Shown piece by piece: positions 1 through 14,250 of a stretch of 64,000 bases of DNA. A model generated the notes under the pieces. The model was given only the letters and a program-made list of their open reading frames with translations, searched no databases and had not been told where the DNA came from. A program made the position numbers and the translations under genes. This DNA comes from Pelecanus crispus. Lineage: Eukaryota > Chordata > Aves > Pelecaniformes > Pelecanidae. Every line of letters starts with the position of its first letter. Position 1 is the stretch's first letter. The stretch covers positions 47,616,346 through 47,680,345 of the forward strand of contig NC_134648.1 in assembly GCF_030463565.1 (NCBI RefSeq), written 5' to 3'.

Positions 1-40
1 TTCTTAAGAGATTGTTCTACTGATAGTATGTTCTCCGTAG

Positions 41-187
41 GTGCGGTGGGCAGATCTAGAAGAAAAAAAAGATGCAGACAGGAAAAGGGCCATTGGTTTT
101 GTTGTTGGACAAACAGATTGGGAGAAAATAACAGATGAAAGTGGTCATCTTGCTGAGAGAGCCCTCAACCGCACCAAGTATATATGA
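41..187 (+). CDS. YLPM1: YLPM1, last coding exon (C-terminus, partial gene)
   Basis: This is the final coding exon of YLPM1 (YLP motif-containing protein 1, also ZAP3), a large nuclear protein linked to PP1 and to telomerase regulation. An acceptor (...ctccgtag) ends at 40. The exon then encodes 48 residues beginning VRWADLEEKKDADRKR, containing AIGFVVGQTDWEKITDE, and ending ALNRTKYI before TGA at 185-187. These segments match my memory of the vertebrate YLPM1 C-terminus nearly residue for residue. The rest of the gene lies left of the window. The exon continues as 3' UTR to a perfect donor at 220/221, so the stop is 33 nt before an exon junction. Synteny (YLPM1 next to PROX2 and DLST, as in human) supports the call. 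Confidence 0.95.
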   Translation: MRWADLEEKKDADRKRAIGFVVGQTDWEKITDESGHLAERALNRTKYI

Positions 188-1005
188 AAAAGTGGTTAAA
201 TGGAATTTTGTGCCTTTAAGGTAAGTATTCACTCTTCCTGCATGTTTATAGCCTTGATACTTTTTAGGTTTTTTAAGAGTTGAGGTTGCAGTTCATGTCA
301 TTGTTAGAGTTCTCCCAGACAAGATTATTCCATTTTGGAGCCTTGTATAATAGTTGTCAGCTGTCAGCTGTGCCCATGTCAATGTGCACCCTCCTGTACA
401 GCATCTAAAAATAAAAGGAGATGGATTGTCAGCTGTCAATCTCCAAACCTAATTTATTAACAGGAAGATTATGTTTTCATTAAAAGAGTAGTTTAGCTGT
501 GTGCCTAGTCCTGTCTAGTTCAGATTTTGCTTACTATATCTTAACTCTGACCACGTTAATTGCTGTTTTACTTGGTGTAACAAACTTTTCCTTTCTTTAC
601 AGGCCATTTGCTCTGAGGAGAAGTGAACCAAGGTGTCATGAGCATCTTGCATGGGTCATGTCACTCCCACCTTCACAGTTTTTCTTTGTTACTTTAGTTT
701 CAGCAATTTTCTTGAGATGTTGGCAGATAACCAGTGCCCTCAAAAAAACCAACAAATCCCGCTGCTCCTAAGTGAGAGAGACAGTTTACTTTTTAATATT
801 TTTGGAGGGGAGGGAGGGGGAGGGCCAGTAGTTTTAGCTGCTGTTTGTGGAATAAAGTGGAAGGATTAGACAGATGTTACCTCCACTGTACCGTCACAGA
901 ATGTTTATAACCTTTGCTTTGTGGCCGTTCTCGTTTTATACTGTATGTACCTTGTAGCTTATTGTATTAGGAAGCAGACCAATAAATTTCACTATAAACT
1001 TGGTG
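188..1005 (+). other. YLPM1: YLPM1 3' UTR, split by an intron (221-602)
   Basis: After the stop, the exon runs to 220 and ends AAG|gtaagt. A pyrimidine-rich acceptor (cctttctttacag) ends at 602, so the last exon starts at 603. A canonical AATAAA at 981-986 predicts cleavage near 1000-1005. The 3' UTR is therefore 188-220 joined to 603-about 1005, with a 382-bp intron. The splice and poly(A) signals are read directly. That the two pieces belong to one transcript is inferred from their order and spacing. Confidence 0.75.
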
Positions 1006-4000
1006 TTCTTGGTGGACCATATAGCATGGTTTTTGTTTGACATTTTAAATGTGGTCTGTGTTCATATGTTGACCGTGCTCAGAACCGTCCTTACCTGGAA
1101 GAGGTGCTGTGCTTGTATTCTGGAATGTGTCCTGTCTTCTAGGTTTATCACCTGCTCTTCTTCTCATAGACAGCTCCATTGAGGCCCCAGGTTTTGCTGG
1201 CCTTTAGGAGTCAGACTGTTCTCATTCTTCCTGGAGAGCAGGAACAATTGTTATTTTTTGGATCCTAGTTTCTCAATTATGTCAAATTTCCATTACTACA
1301 TGAGTATAAATTCTGTTGGATGGCTCTGAAATACTCAAGGTAGTAATGTATGAAAAACATTTCTTTAATGCTCAACTTGAAAACAGGTACTACGGAATTC
1401 TCTGGAAGGCAGCCTAGAAAATTCATTTTGGTCTTACTATGTCTTTTAGTCAACACTGATCCCTATCAGGGTATTTCATTCCATTCATAAGTCTACTGTC
1501 TCATAGACAAACATCATTAAAAGAAGCAACAAAGACCAGAAGTTATACCCTTCTATTCATTTAATAAAAGTGTTTAGCTTGCTAAAAAAGATAAATCAAT
1601 AGCAGTCCACACTATTAAAAGTGGTACAAATTCTTCATAGATGCTGGTATATCACTTCTGCACAGTATCAGGTTTGCTGATGAAAACTTTCTTTTTTCCT
1701 CTCAGGTTTTGAAGCAGATGCCTTGTGTTAACAATGTTGTAACCAGGCAAGGTGTTTAATCCAAAAATAATTGCTGTTTTACTGTTGAATTGAGTTTTTT
1801 CTCCTGATCTTTCTGAGGGAAGAAAATGAAGTCCTGAATTTCCTTCTCTGCTACTTTTTGTTGCTCTGCTGAGTGATTACATTGCAGTTCGCGTCTAGGT
1901 TGGTGAATCAACTAGTTCTGGTGTGGTGGTAGTTCGTGCTGTTAAAGGAGAGCCGTGGTGCTAATAGATAGTTTTGTTTGCCATTCTAATGTTTTGGTTT
2001 ATTGGATGTTTCTCAGCCTTGTCTGTGGTGCATGATTGAAAGCTCTTTGGTAAACGAGGGGAATAGCTGAACTTGTGTTATGCCCTGAATGTGTTTCATA
2101 CAAGAAAATCAAGCTCCCTGAATGCAGCGTTTTTAAAATGGAAGGTAATAAATATGCATTTTCCGTGTACACATACTATTATGTAGCATATATACTTTCT
2201 TTTTTAAATGTTGCTAAGTACTCTTTGAATTCTGACTGAGAATTGTTGACAAAGGGAAACTAACAGTTAACAAGAAATCAGTATTGTGTATTGCTGTGGA
2301 AATCAGGCAAGCTTCGCTTTGGAGAAGTTACTCTCTCAGGTATGTGTAAAACGTGTTTCAGTCTATCCTCAGCTGTCCATAACAAAACTGGAGTGGCACA
2401 CTATTGTTGCGAGTTGGTGCTGTTTCTTGACTTTTAAGAACTGATAACAGTTTTGTCTGTATTTTTGGTAATATAGCTGAACCAGATCTTTTTCAACCTT
2501 TTCCTTTCCAGGCTAAATAATATTTCTGGAGCATGCAAATGGATAGCATGTGACAGAACTGACCATACTGTTTACTGTTTTTAACAATTTTGAAAATTAT
2601 TTTAGCAGATAACACCTAGACGGGTCACACTGTTTATTCTGTGGTGCATGTAGAATTAAAGAGATAAGCAGAGAATACATGTAAAGTTATACTTTACTCT
2701 GATGAGAGCAGAGAGAAAATGTATCAATCTTCAATTTAGGCAAAATTTCAGTTATGAAAACATACTATTGCAGACTGTTTGTCAAACTGTTTGATCAGAA
2801 CAGGCTGAAGGGCTTGGGGTTTTTTTGTTGTTGTTTTCCTGGTTTCCTGAAGTTCAGAACTTTTCTATTTCTGTAGTACAGAAATATCATTCCATAATCT
2901 TTGCCATTTGTTTCAGTTGATTTGAATGTTTAGCAGGTCAGTCTTCATCTGCTTGATGGGAAGTGGCTCTCAAAGAAAATAACTTATGCCAGAACTACAA
3001 CCTGTAACAGATTCTACGTACTCTGGTCCTTCAGTGAATGAAGAAATGGAGCAAAAAGGAAAAATTCATCATTTCTGCTGACAGAACTGAGAATAGCTAG
3101 GTAGTCCCATGCTTGGCTCGTAGTCAGAGGTTGGTGACTAGTGATTTCACTTTTGTCTTGAAAATCCTTCACTACAGAATCCAGTAAGTTTTGATCCTGA
3201 TTTAGTTCTTACTCATCATCTGCTCACTGATATTGGCAGTAGAATCTTTCATGGTGCTGAACAGAAAGAATGCCCACTTTCATTGACGGCTAAGTAGGAA
3301 AATACGCATCCAGTGCTCTCAGATAATGATCCATTTTTGACCGTGCATGCAACTGTGCTAACTCTAAGTTGGACTGTTTCTATGGAGTGCATCACATTTA
3401 AAAATACAACTCTGAAAAAATCATCAGCTGCTGCAGAATGGAGCTGCTACCTCTTGAGTAAAGTTGACTATTAAAACAGTATTTTCTGTGAATTACAATT
3501 TCTTATGGCACTTCATTTTTTTCCCAAGACCATCTGCTTTTTTAAGAATATTGAACTACCTGTTTCATGGTAAAGTACGTCTGCTTTTTGCAAAGGAATG
3601 TGCAACTTAAGACATGCTGCTGCTATGTGAATAGTGGCTTAGTTGTCATCTTCAGTCGCCTTGTGTTTTACTGTAGGATTGCTCATTAAGCACGATGGTC
3701 TGACTGTGGTATGAAAGAGTGAAAATATAGCATAGAATCAGTTCTGAAAATGTCATGGTTTTCTTTTTCTTAAATGTTTACATCAACACAGATAAACAAC
3801 TTACCTTGCATTATTAGTTCCCCGTCTTTAGAAGGGAAAAATTGCTGTTGGTACAAGTTAGAGTTTCACTTTTCACCCATCAGGTTGGGTTTGGTGGTTT
3901 TTGGACTTTGCTTCAGTCAGTCATCTTTGTGAACCCTGTCCATTAATTATTCCTTGCCTGTCTGTTAGTAAACAAGATACATTACTGGTATTGTATGTTT

Positions 4001-7000
4001 GTAAGGCATTGTTTTAACTATTTTCTGAAGCCTTTTAATCTCTGAACAACCATTTAGATACCATGGAGATCCTGAGTAGGATTTCAGTAGTGGCTTTTAT
4101 GAAAGGATTGAATTGGAAAAGTTGAGTTGTAATATTACACTGAAACAAATATACTAACCTATTCCCAAAAAGCCTGCATCTAATCCAGTTGAATAGTTAA
4201 AAATTATGAAGAATCATGATTTGAAAGTCACATTAGAAAGTATGCTTCCTGCAGAAGAACAGTCTTGTCATTAGTGTGCTTTTAAATGAGAACGTGACCT
4301 CGCCAGCCAAAATCAGTTTTTCCCAATCTGAGATTTCAACATCATTGGAACACTCTGAGAATCCGAATGAAGTAATTCAGCCTGTGGGACGGCTTGTTGC
4401 CACCTTAACAAATTTATTGTTACCAGAAGAAAAAATATTCTTTGCCCATTTATTTAGTGCAGCTGTCATGGTGAATTGTTTCATGCCATTAGGACACAAC
4501 TTCCCTTAGCAGATTGTGCCATTTTATTATTAATACTCCTGTCACAAAATTTTGGAAACCCACACAATATTGGACAGACCTCGGGACTTGAAGAAAATGT
4601 GGTTGATCTGGGTTGCGGCAAATTGTGCTTTTTGCTATGAAGCTTCTAATGTCTCTGCCAGCATGCAGCTAGCTAACTCTGAGTTGACTGAACTGAAACC
4701 CAGGAGCTCTCTTGGAGTATTGTACCTCGGCGTATGTGGACTGGAAAGGGGAAGCAGTACTGAGAGTTTTCTTTGCCTGTGGAACTTTCACGTGGTCTGC
4801 ATCCTCAGGAAGCCAAGTACTGGTGGGTACATGGTTCCTTTTTATTATGCCTCTCTTCATTACTTAATGTTTCCCAGATTACTTCTGGGAAATGAGGTCT
4901 CAATACTGAACTTGAGGTCCATTGACAATTTGGGATCAAACTGCACCAGGACAACCTGCATACTATGAGATAACTTATTTGAGGAACAAAGGTGGCCATC
5001 TCAGTTGAGATCTGCACATTTGCAGCATGGGTAAAAAGAAATTCAGGTTCTTACAACATGGTGGTGTAAGACTGATTATACTTAGTTTTCTTATCGTAGT
5101 AGAAATGAGAAGAGAAAGAACAGAAATTTCCTAGAATTTAAAATATGAAAGGCACAATTCTCTTTCTATTTTGAGTCTCTAGGGCAATCATCTTTATTCT
5201 CTCATAAAACTTGAATCAAAGTTGTTTTCTCCTGCTCAACCGTTCCTACAGGTGTGAGTCAGAATCCTTCAACCAATTAAAGGAACATTGAGTAACTCTT
5301 CTGATCTCTGCTCAGGTTTAATCACTTTCTTCTTCATGGTGAAACTGTTTTGTTTCATTCTTACCAGTGGAGTGTTCCAGCAATTGTGATGTCTCTTTCT
5401 ACCACTTCCAAATTTGCATGGTACTGGATCTGCAGCCTGGTGCCTTAAATCTTCCTCATGCATGTAGGTTGGAGAATTGGTAATGACAATATTTAATTCA
5501 GGTGGATTATCACTTTCTAGCTGATTAATACTGTTTGGAAGCAGAATGTGCTCTTCTATTTATGGTTTTGCTTAAACCAGGTAAGCGCAAGTACTGTTAC
5601 CAAACAAAAAGTACAGCAAGTTACTGGAAATGGAGAGACAAAAGTGTTTACGTTTTCCATTCTGTGTTAGGTTTCTAGTCAGGAGGCTCTGGACTCTTTG
5701 AATTGTAGGATTTAAGATTTGAATATGGAAAGCCTTGAAGCTGCCTGGGTGGAAATGGCACAGTTTAATTTTTTTTATAATGTTTTTCTGACTTGTGGAA
5801 CTCTCAGATGGAATCTCTTTGGGAGGGGAGGCCTTTCCCTAGGGCTTGTGCTCTGGAGTGTCAGTCATTCAAATATTTCTCCATACTGCTTCCCTTGTAT
5901 GTGTATACAGGGGCAAAGTTTGTTTCCTTAACTGGTCAAGATACACATGTATGGATGTTCAGCTTTACACAAGAAATTTCTGATGCTTTTTATTAGGATG
6001 GAATCTGAACTGTCTGCTGTGACCAGCATATTCATATATGAAGTTGCTGTCTTTGAACAGTTAGTACTCTCAGGGAACACATAAGGACTGCAAAGTTGTT
6101 ATCACTTCTCCAATTCCTGTGATGTTGCTGTCTTCAGAGAGAAACTATAACTGCAGTGCTCCTTGGGGGGGAAAGAAAAAAACAAACTGAGAAGTGAAAA
6201 CTCTCCATCTAAATGAAGAAAAAACAAACAAAAAAAAAGATGGGAATTCAGTTAGTTTTACTCTATCTGAGCTGGAATCTGCCTTGCATGGCTAGAATGT
6301 GCTAGCAAATCTACTGTCTGAGGTGTCTGCTTTAGCAACTGGCTGCATATGTGGGGGAGAATTTGAAATTAATCCCTACCATTTTTTGTCTGCAGGTCAA
6401 AAGTATAGTTGAGCAAGCTGATTTAGAAAGCAGTTCATCTTGAAAAAAACCTGTTATGGGTGATTTGAAAGTACTTTTCAGTTCTCTTTAAAAGCACAAG
6501 CCATTAACAGATTACATGTAAACCGAAACATTGCCACAAAAAAATAGCAGCATCTTTCAAAAAATAAGGTTTCTTTTGTTTAAATCTTGTAGGATGTTAC
6601 TTTTCTTCTCTGGGGATTAGCACAGAAAGGGAACAGAGCTGCAGTTCTTCCATACTTCAAACAGCCTTAAAATGCAAAAAACTAAATGCTTGTTTTGACA
6701 GGTAGGTAATACAGACAATGGCTTTAATTTGGCACTACACCATATGCGCATGACAAGGTATCTTAAGTAGTGTTTAAAAATTATCTTTTTATTCTGTTTT
6801 GGTAAGTTTGATGCAGATAGTTTTGTTTGTTTGACCACTGTTGCTGATCCACATACTAGCCTTTGTACATGTAGCTTCTGTTTTTTGAGAATACTGTATT
6901 ACTGTTTGAAGCACAGAAAATACAGCTTTACTGACAAACACCTACACTGTTTCAACTTACTCATCTGTAGATGCTCAGAACTCTTGTGCAAGTGATGAGT

Positions 7001-10000
7001 CTTTACTGCTATTCTTTGAGGTGTTTGTTTTTCCATTTCCTTTGAACTGAATTTGCCAAATTCTTTCCTTTGAAGGATACATGGACAGATTAATTTGTCT
7101 GGTAGCAGATCTCATTGTACTCTTCAGTTAGAGTCACACAGAAATCAAGATTTTTCAGGTAATGACATCCAGATGGCACTAAAGCTTTGATTTCATGTTA
7201 GGATTAAATTGGAGAAAAAACAAAAGCTCAAAATTGTTTCCACTATAATTAAATTTTTGTGGTTTCATATTGCCCGATACAGTTTTAAACCATTAACTTC
7301 TACTTCATGAAGGAAGTCACCACTTTTCTATGGAAAAAATTCAATGGATTAACATTGCACTATTGTGTGGAGTATCACTTGCCAGGCCACAGTCCAGATT
7401 TTGCGCTCCATTAAACCTACGTGCTGCATAAATTCGGAACAAGATCTTTCTTCTGCCTTAAGGAGAGGCATCAAAATGAAATGGTCTTTTTATATGCTAC
7501 AAAGCTGACAACTGCTGACATCTAATGGAAAACAGGATTTAAGTTGCTAGTAGCTGATTTTGGATTGTAGAATCTTTAAATATATTGTAGCAAAAAATAA
7601 TTCTTCTGAAGCCTTCCAAGGTTTATTATTGAATCTTTTGCTTTTTTCCTTCTTGGAATGAAGAAAAATAAGGATAAATATCCAGACCAAAGCACTAAAG
7701 ATACTTCTTATAGAAGAACCCACTAACTTCACTCTGGCTAAGAAGTCTCAGACCTTCAGCTTGATCAGAGACACCACTGAGATCTCTCACAACGAAACAT
7801 ACCTGAAGCTCTAACGTGAACAGTTCAAACAGGTTTGTGCAATGTATGATATGATTACTGCATGTTTTGCAATAGGTACTTTATAGTTAAGGAGGAATGT
7901 GAATACCCTTTTCCAAGGAGTTTACAATCTACATATTCCTTTATTAGGAATATAACGGTTTGTATCTCCTTTCCCTTCTCCCAGCAGGCAGAGAGAATCT
8001 GCTGTAAGGCTGAAGGGATGGCCCTAATGTAAACTTGGGTATAAACTTCCTCATTCTTACTTAAAAGTCTGTTATAGCCTCATTGCAGTATATATGTTTC
8101 AGATGTAGCTTGAGAAGACTATTCAGACAACCCTTTAAGCAATTTGTCTACAAATCTGTTGGGGAGAGACACTAACATGGTGAGCATGCTGCATTGCTAG
8201 TAGTATGCTAACAGTGCATGTCCGTACCTCCTACTTGAAGATGAACTTGGAGCAGAATAAACATCTGACTAAAAAGCTAGATTAACCTCAGTAAAACCAG
8301 AAGTGACTGTTTGGCTTTCAGTCACTTTGAGGAACTGATGAAACCTGTGACTTTCAGTGATAAATATCTCTCCATCGCCTCCTTTGTCAGTTGTGTCCAG
8401 TACTGGCTTGTAGATTGTCTCAGTCCTGTAGATTTATATCCTTCTCTTGTTCCTAAGTGAGTCTTACAACATGCTACATTGAAGGAAAGGACTATCTAGA
8501 AGTTAAGACTGGCACGATTTATGTTTTGCTAAATGCAAAAATGCTGACCATATCATGTTGTGACTTTGCACTCTGCTTTGATAGTTTCTTGGATTCTGCA
8601 TCTAAATCATAGTCTTGAATTGCATTTGAAAAGCCACAGTTGTCCAGAGAATTTCTCTTTCAAAGGCTGTTCTCCACTACATACTCTGATGTAGCAGCAT
8701 GCAGCACAGTCAGAGACGAGTTCCTCAACAGTGTCTATTACAGCTGGGCAGTCTCATAGAGATTGTCTTTCTCAAGGAGTATTGCGAAATTTCTCCGTTC
8801 ATTCAGACATTTCTTCTCAGCATCTGACCTTTTTGGTGCTAAGTTCCGTAAATAGAAAATACGGGTGCTGTGTTCTTGTTCATGGACAGTTGTTTACTAT
8901 TCCTAGTGAAACAGAACTTCAGAAATACACATAACTTATAAATCTGCACAGTTGCTGTGAAGTCCAGGGTTGGTGATGAGGTGACTACATTTTTGCAGGA
9001 GTGTAATTTATGTATGTTCTTCATCTGGGTGTTTTTATTCACAGAGGGTTTGATTTCAAATGCTGTTTCTTTGGAAAATACTCTTTCTGCAGCAGTTCCA
9101 TATCAGTCTCTTATTTAGATGAATGCTTTATGTTGAGACTTTGGTGTATTAGTCCTTCCAGTTTAGGAGATTTACCTTTCTAGGATAAAGATGTATAGCT
9201 TATCTCTTGTAGTACACGTTGATTTTCCTTTTCTGGACTATTGTGGCATTTCCTTTTATCTTAATTTGTCCTTGGCTACATGCATCAAGATGAGGGAAAT
9301 CTATTTTCAGCAGTGGAAGCTACTTGTTAGCCTTGATGTACAGGAGGCACAAATAATGTACTCTCCTTGTGATAATTAACCTAACTGGGCACCTTTTTTT
9401 CTGCATTTTCTAGCACAGGTCATAAACAAATGTGTAAGGCATCTTATATGTATATTATATAAAACTTAAATGTGTGATGCTGAAATCGGCTTCCTTTACA
9501 TTCAGTTCTCCAGCTGGATTAGTACAGTCCAGCAGGGATTTAAGACCTGTACGTGGCCTCCAGAGCCTTCTGCACTGCTGTTTTTCAAGTTTCAGTCTTT
9601 GCTGTGATTATTCTTTTTTCCTCTGTGTTTGTGTCAAGTTGTGTAGACCTGGTGAGTACAGAGTTCAGTATAGCTGCATGTACCGATGGAGTCTGTGTAT
9701 TGTAGGAACATTGCTAACTTTCTGCAATATGTAGGTTACTTGCTTTTTTTTAATATTACTGGTTTTACTGTTCCCTACCTTTTGATACACCAGCTGTGGA
9801 GAAGGAAGACCTCTGGAAATAATGACGCTAAAATTGCACTGAGTTTAAAGTAATTAACATATTTTACAAGTATGCACCTGGTCGGCATCTTCCCTGGCAA
9901 AAAGGATATAAATTAGCAACAAAATCAAGACTGGGAATTTTGGAAAGCATAAAAGGGTAGAAATACATTGCAAAAAAGTAAGAATTGGAATTCAGCATTA

Positions 10001-13000
10001 AGTGTCAGATTCGGGGGTTTTGCTGACTTTCTAACTGTAATAAAAGACAAAGGTTTTGATAATAGGATAATATGTAAAATGTTGCTTTTGGTGATCTCAG
10101 AAGAATGCTCAGTAGGAATTAGGCACTTTTTTTTTTTTAACTTACGCTGTTATCAACTGGGTTTTTTTTTGTTTGGCTGGGTTTTTTTGCTGATGTCATT
10201 GTCATGGAGTTTGGTTTATTTTAAGAGCAGTTTTGCCTTTGGAAGCAGCAGCCTTCCTCCAGCAGCGTCACTGACATGTTGCCCTTGAACCCCTATGCAC
10301 ACAGGGATTCCGTCCTGCGCCCAGGATGCGTCCAAGCCAAGCTCTGAACAGTTAATGTGGAGCAGATAAGCCCTGTTACCAGAGAGGGAATGGCACAAAG
10401 ATGTTTGTCTTCAGTGATGCTTCTCAGAAATCACCTTAATAACTTCTCATAGACTAATTAACTTGATTTTTATCTAGGTGTTTACCCTCATGAGTCAGTC
10501 GTCTTCCATTTTGCAGGTGGGCTGGGGGGATGCTACATCTTAATGTGGGATGGTGGATGAAACACATGTAATTTTGAACTGTCTGTGGTGTGGATTCATG
10601 CGCTGGGGCACACTGAATGTCCAAAGTTACACTACGGTCATATATATTGATAACATACCTGTGTGCTGAATCTTAACAGTGCAGAACTGAGTTGTCATGG
10701 CAGGGGATTTTCCCAATGCTACAGTTCTGTTTAAATATCTCATGGGGACAACAGACATTGGAGAGACATTGGCATAAAACCTTCCTCCCTATTAATCTCA
10801 GTGCTCTTTTATTTGTACCAGGATTTAGGGGTATTGTATGTATATCCTTCACATGTAGGGCCTGATTTTTTTTTGTAACACTTTATTTACCTTGTCGTTA
10901 CTCCATTACTTTTATGGATTTGTTTTACACCTGCAAGATATCAGTTACATCTACAATACTTGCATTTATCTGTCCTCTCCGCCCTCTTCTCCCCCAGCTT
11001 TCTTAATTGTTATTTTGTATGTCTGAGAATCCTTTCTCAACTTTAGCTTCTAGTGTGCATTGTTGTGGTTTGGGTGTGGGGCTGTTAACTCTATGGTTTA
11101 TTTCCAGTGGAAAAAGCCACTGAATGCTTGCAAACACATGACCATTCAATAATATACTGAATAAAGACAATTGAACTGGCACCAGAAGGCTTATAGGAGA
11201 GAAGCTTTGTGAGATGGTGAACTGAGTTTTGCAAACTGCTCAACTAGCAAGATCCTTGGATCACTGGAGCATGTTGTAGGGACACTGTAAGGGCCAGTAA
11301 ATTTTCCGAAAAGACTTTTGGGACATTACACACTGCTTTCAGGTGATGTCAGTGCCATGCTCCCAAGGAACACCTTCCACACTGGTTCCAGCATCATTTG
11401 CAAAGAGAGGAGCTCCTCTGCAAAAAATTGCTGCTGCTGCTGCTAGTTGCCAGAACACAACTTCTGCTGGAAGAACAGCTGGGTGGCTCTGAGGGTGATG
11501 GTGGGCTGTGGTTGCCATAACAAGCCATACAGTAGTATTAAGAGAGGTAAGATCTTCTGATGGTAACTGCCAGTCTACTGACTGACTGAGGCCTTCATAC
11601 TCACTGTTAAGAAACAGATCTTGAGAATTGTAGTAAGGCTATTCCCACATAAATGTTGGCCTGTGATTCATGATGCAGTCAAAAGCCAAACTTGTTTTTG
11701 CTTAACCAGTAGATTTGGGGGCAAATGGTCACAGATGGGGTGTGGTGATCTGAGTAAATTAATACCATCAGGAGGTGGTGCGCTTTACTATGAGTGTATT
11801 GATGCAGACAGACCCTAGGCTGTTAGCCGGGAATAGGATGGCCACTGAGTGTGTAAAGGAAAGAAATTGCCATCTTTTTGTTTGAATTGCACAGCACAGT
11901 TATAGGGAAACAAGCTTACAACATCTCAGGAGAAAGAGGATTCTGCAGTTTTGTCTTGTTATTGGAGAGTGCACACAGCCGCAATGTCTTCGGCACCAAA
12001 CAGATGCTCTGTGCCATTGCAGTCCTCCCCACAGCAGGTGCTCAGGAAACACTGGTCCAAAGACAATTCCCTCCAGCGTGAGGTGGGCCCTTCTAAAAAA
12101 TGAAAGGCAATCATCTTTACGAGTAAACCTGGGATCTGCAAGGATTTTTGTTTCCCAATTGGTGTGACTGTTCAAATGCAGAAAGCATTGCCACTAGCAT
12201 CCTGGTTATGGTGCAGGTATGGAAGACGCTTACACAAACAAATCTTACAGTGTTAATGGCCACGTCTCCAGTTAAGTGCTAACATATGGGTGAGTATAGT
12301 ATTGTCACTCCTTTACTTTTCAATACATAATCAAAGCTCCATGAAGTTCCTGAAACAGAACATTTGTCACCAGATCAAACACTCCTGCCTTGGCTTGGCT
12401 TGTTACTGCCTTGGGAAGCCAAGATCCCCTGCCATGAATGCAGAGACCTTCACTGACTGGACCATTACTGAGATGGTGTTTCCATCTTCCAGATGCTGCC
12501 AGTTCCTGCAAAGAGATTGCTCTGGTCTTTTACATAACGTTGCTCATTAAAAGTTTAGTCAGAAATGGAGGTGAGATTCCTTTCAAGCTCAGAGGTTAGA
12601 AATAGCTGCAGAATAAATGGTCTGTTTGAAGTCGCAGCATGATGAAGAAAAACGCGGTGAAGGGCTCTAGCTGAGCTCTGACAGCAGCGGTGACTCGGGG
12701 TGCTGCACAGGGGCTTGTGCTCTGCCCAGAGGTTAGTTAAGAGTCCACTGCCAAGTAAAAAGCCTCTGGTGTTCTGTGCTCACTTGGAAATGCCATGCTA
12801 TGGGCACAGCCTTCCACAAAAGAAACAACAAACTACAAAATCTCGGGGCCAGCAGCTGTCAGAGCTGAGAAGGTATGACTTTGCTGCTGCTTGGCATAAT
12901 GCTCACAGCTGCAGCCCAGGGTATTTCTAAACATGAGTAGATGATACTCTGCTTTATAACGATTGCTCAAGAGAGCACTGTGGCTTTTAAAAATATCATT

Positions 13001-14250
13001 TCTACAGCATTATCTTTTTGTAACTGTAGCTACTATTCCTGAAGTGTTTTATTTAAAAACAGCCTTTGTAATTGTTTCTGTGTGAACACAGGTTGCACTG
13101 CCAGTCACGGGGACTCAGTAGATGCAGAGATGCATAGGGCTGGCCTCATTTTTCCCTTGAGCATGAATTCATGGTGTTTTCAAAAGTTGTCCTTATTTCT
13201 ACTGTTTCTTACAGACCTGGAAATCAGAAGTGGAAAGCAATTACTTAAGCTGTTGAATATTCTGTGCTTGCTCTCTGAGAACCAAATGAGGACGAGTTTT
13301 ATATAGAGATGTATAGATATGTATATACACATATATGTTGTCGGGTTCACTTAGTTTTTTAAAATAATACAAAGTATTTTTTATAACTTCTGTTCTTTGT
13401 GTAAAGCTATGGATGACATATATGTGCTTTGGGAAATTCAGTAAAATATTTTCCTTGAAGTTTCAGGTTTTTTCCTCTATCTTGTATTTTTCATGCCTCC
13501 AGTTTTCACTTCACCACTTGCTTTTAGCTGCTTATTTTCCATGATTGCGATAGGATGAAAAGATTGATCCTGTTGGTTGCAGGCTGTCACTTTTAAGAAA
13601 GATCCTTGTTAATCTAGTAGAACAACTGGAGAGAAAATTATAAAAGCCTGAGCAATAAACACCAGGAGGGAAGCTGCCATGTTTGGCTCATGCCAATTGG
13701 ACTTAATGCTGTAGCAATAAGAGTTGCTTAGCAGGTAATGGGAAATAGCCACAGCAAGCGTCTATAGTGCCTGTTTTATTGGAATAGCAAAACCAAGGAT
13801 GGTGTTTGGCACTATTACACAAAATGAAATTTACTCTATGAACTTTTAATCAAAAGCCTAGTGCTAAAAACCAAATTACTAAATTTGGGAAGCCTATAGA
13901 AGTACTGCAGAGGCTGACGGTAGGTGTGATTGCTTACTGTAAATATGCTGAAAGTCATCTCAAAAGGAGAAAATAGGAAATTTCTCAAATTTTAGGTCTT
14001 TGTAATGTTTGTATGTTACCAAAAAAAAAGAGTTGATCATGACATGGGACTTAATGACATGGGACTTCACCTGCCACTTGGCAGCCTGTACAGTTAGCTG
14101 AGAAGGAATTAGTCTGTAAATATGGACTGTATCCTCACACATGTTGAGTGTTGACTTAAATCTGCTTTTCCTTGAGATCTGTGGCGCAGCTCTCACTGGC
14201 TTTACTTAAATAGCTGTTCTCAAGCATTCTAGATCAGGCCCGCTTTTGAA
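1006..14250. other. AT-rich intergenic interval, no gene recognised
   Basis: About 13 kb that is visibly AT-rich, with many homopolymer runs and only short open frames lacking family resemblance or plausible splice structure. Scattered AATAAA motifs occur (for example 1564 and 11160-11165), so longer YLPM1 3' UTR forms or a noncoding RNA cannot be excluded. An AT dinucleotide-rich stretch lies at about 13310-13340. I recognise no CR1, DNA transposon or tRNA here. Both flanking genes point inward. Confidence 0.5.

Noticed and set aside
4552-4968. 138-codon open frame in the AT-rich gap
   Set aside because: No recognisable domain, no splice or promoter context, and length within chance expectation for a 13-kb stretch.
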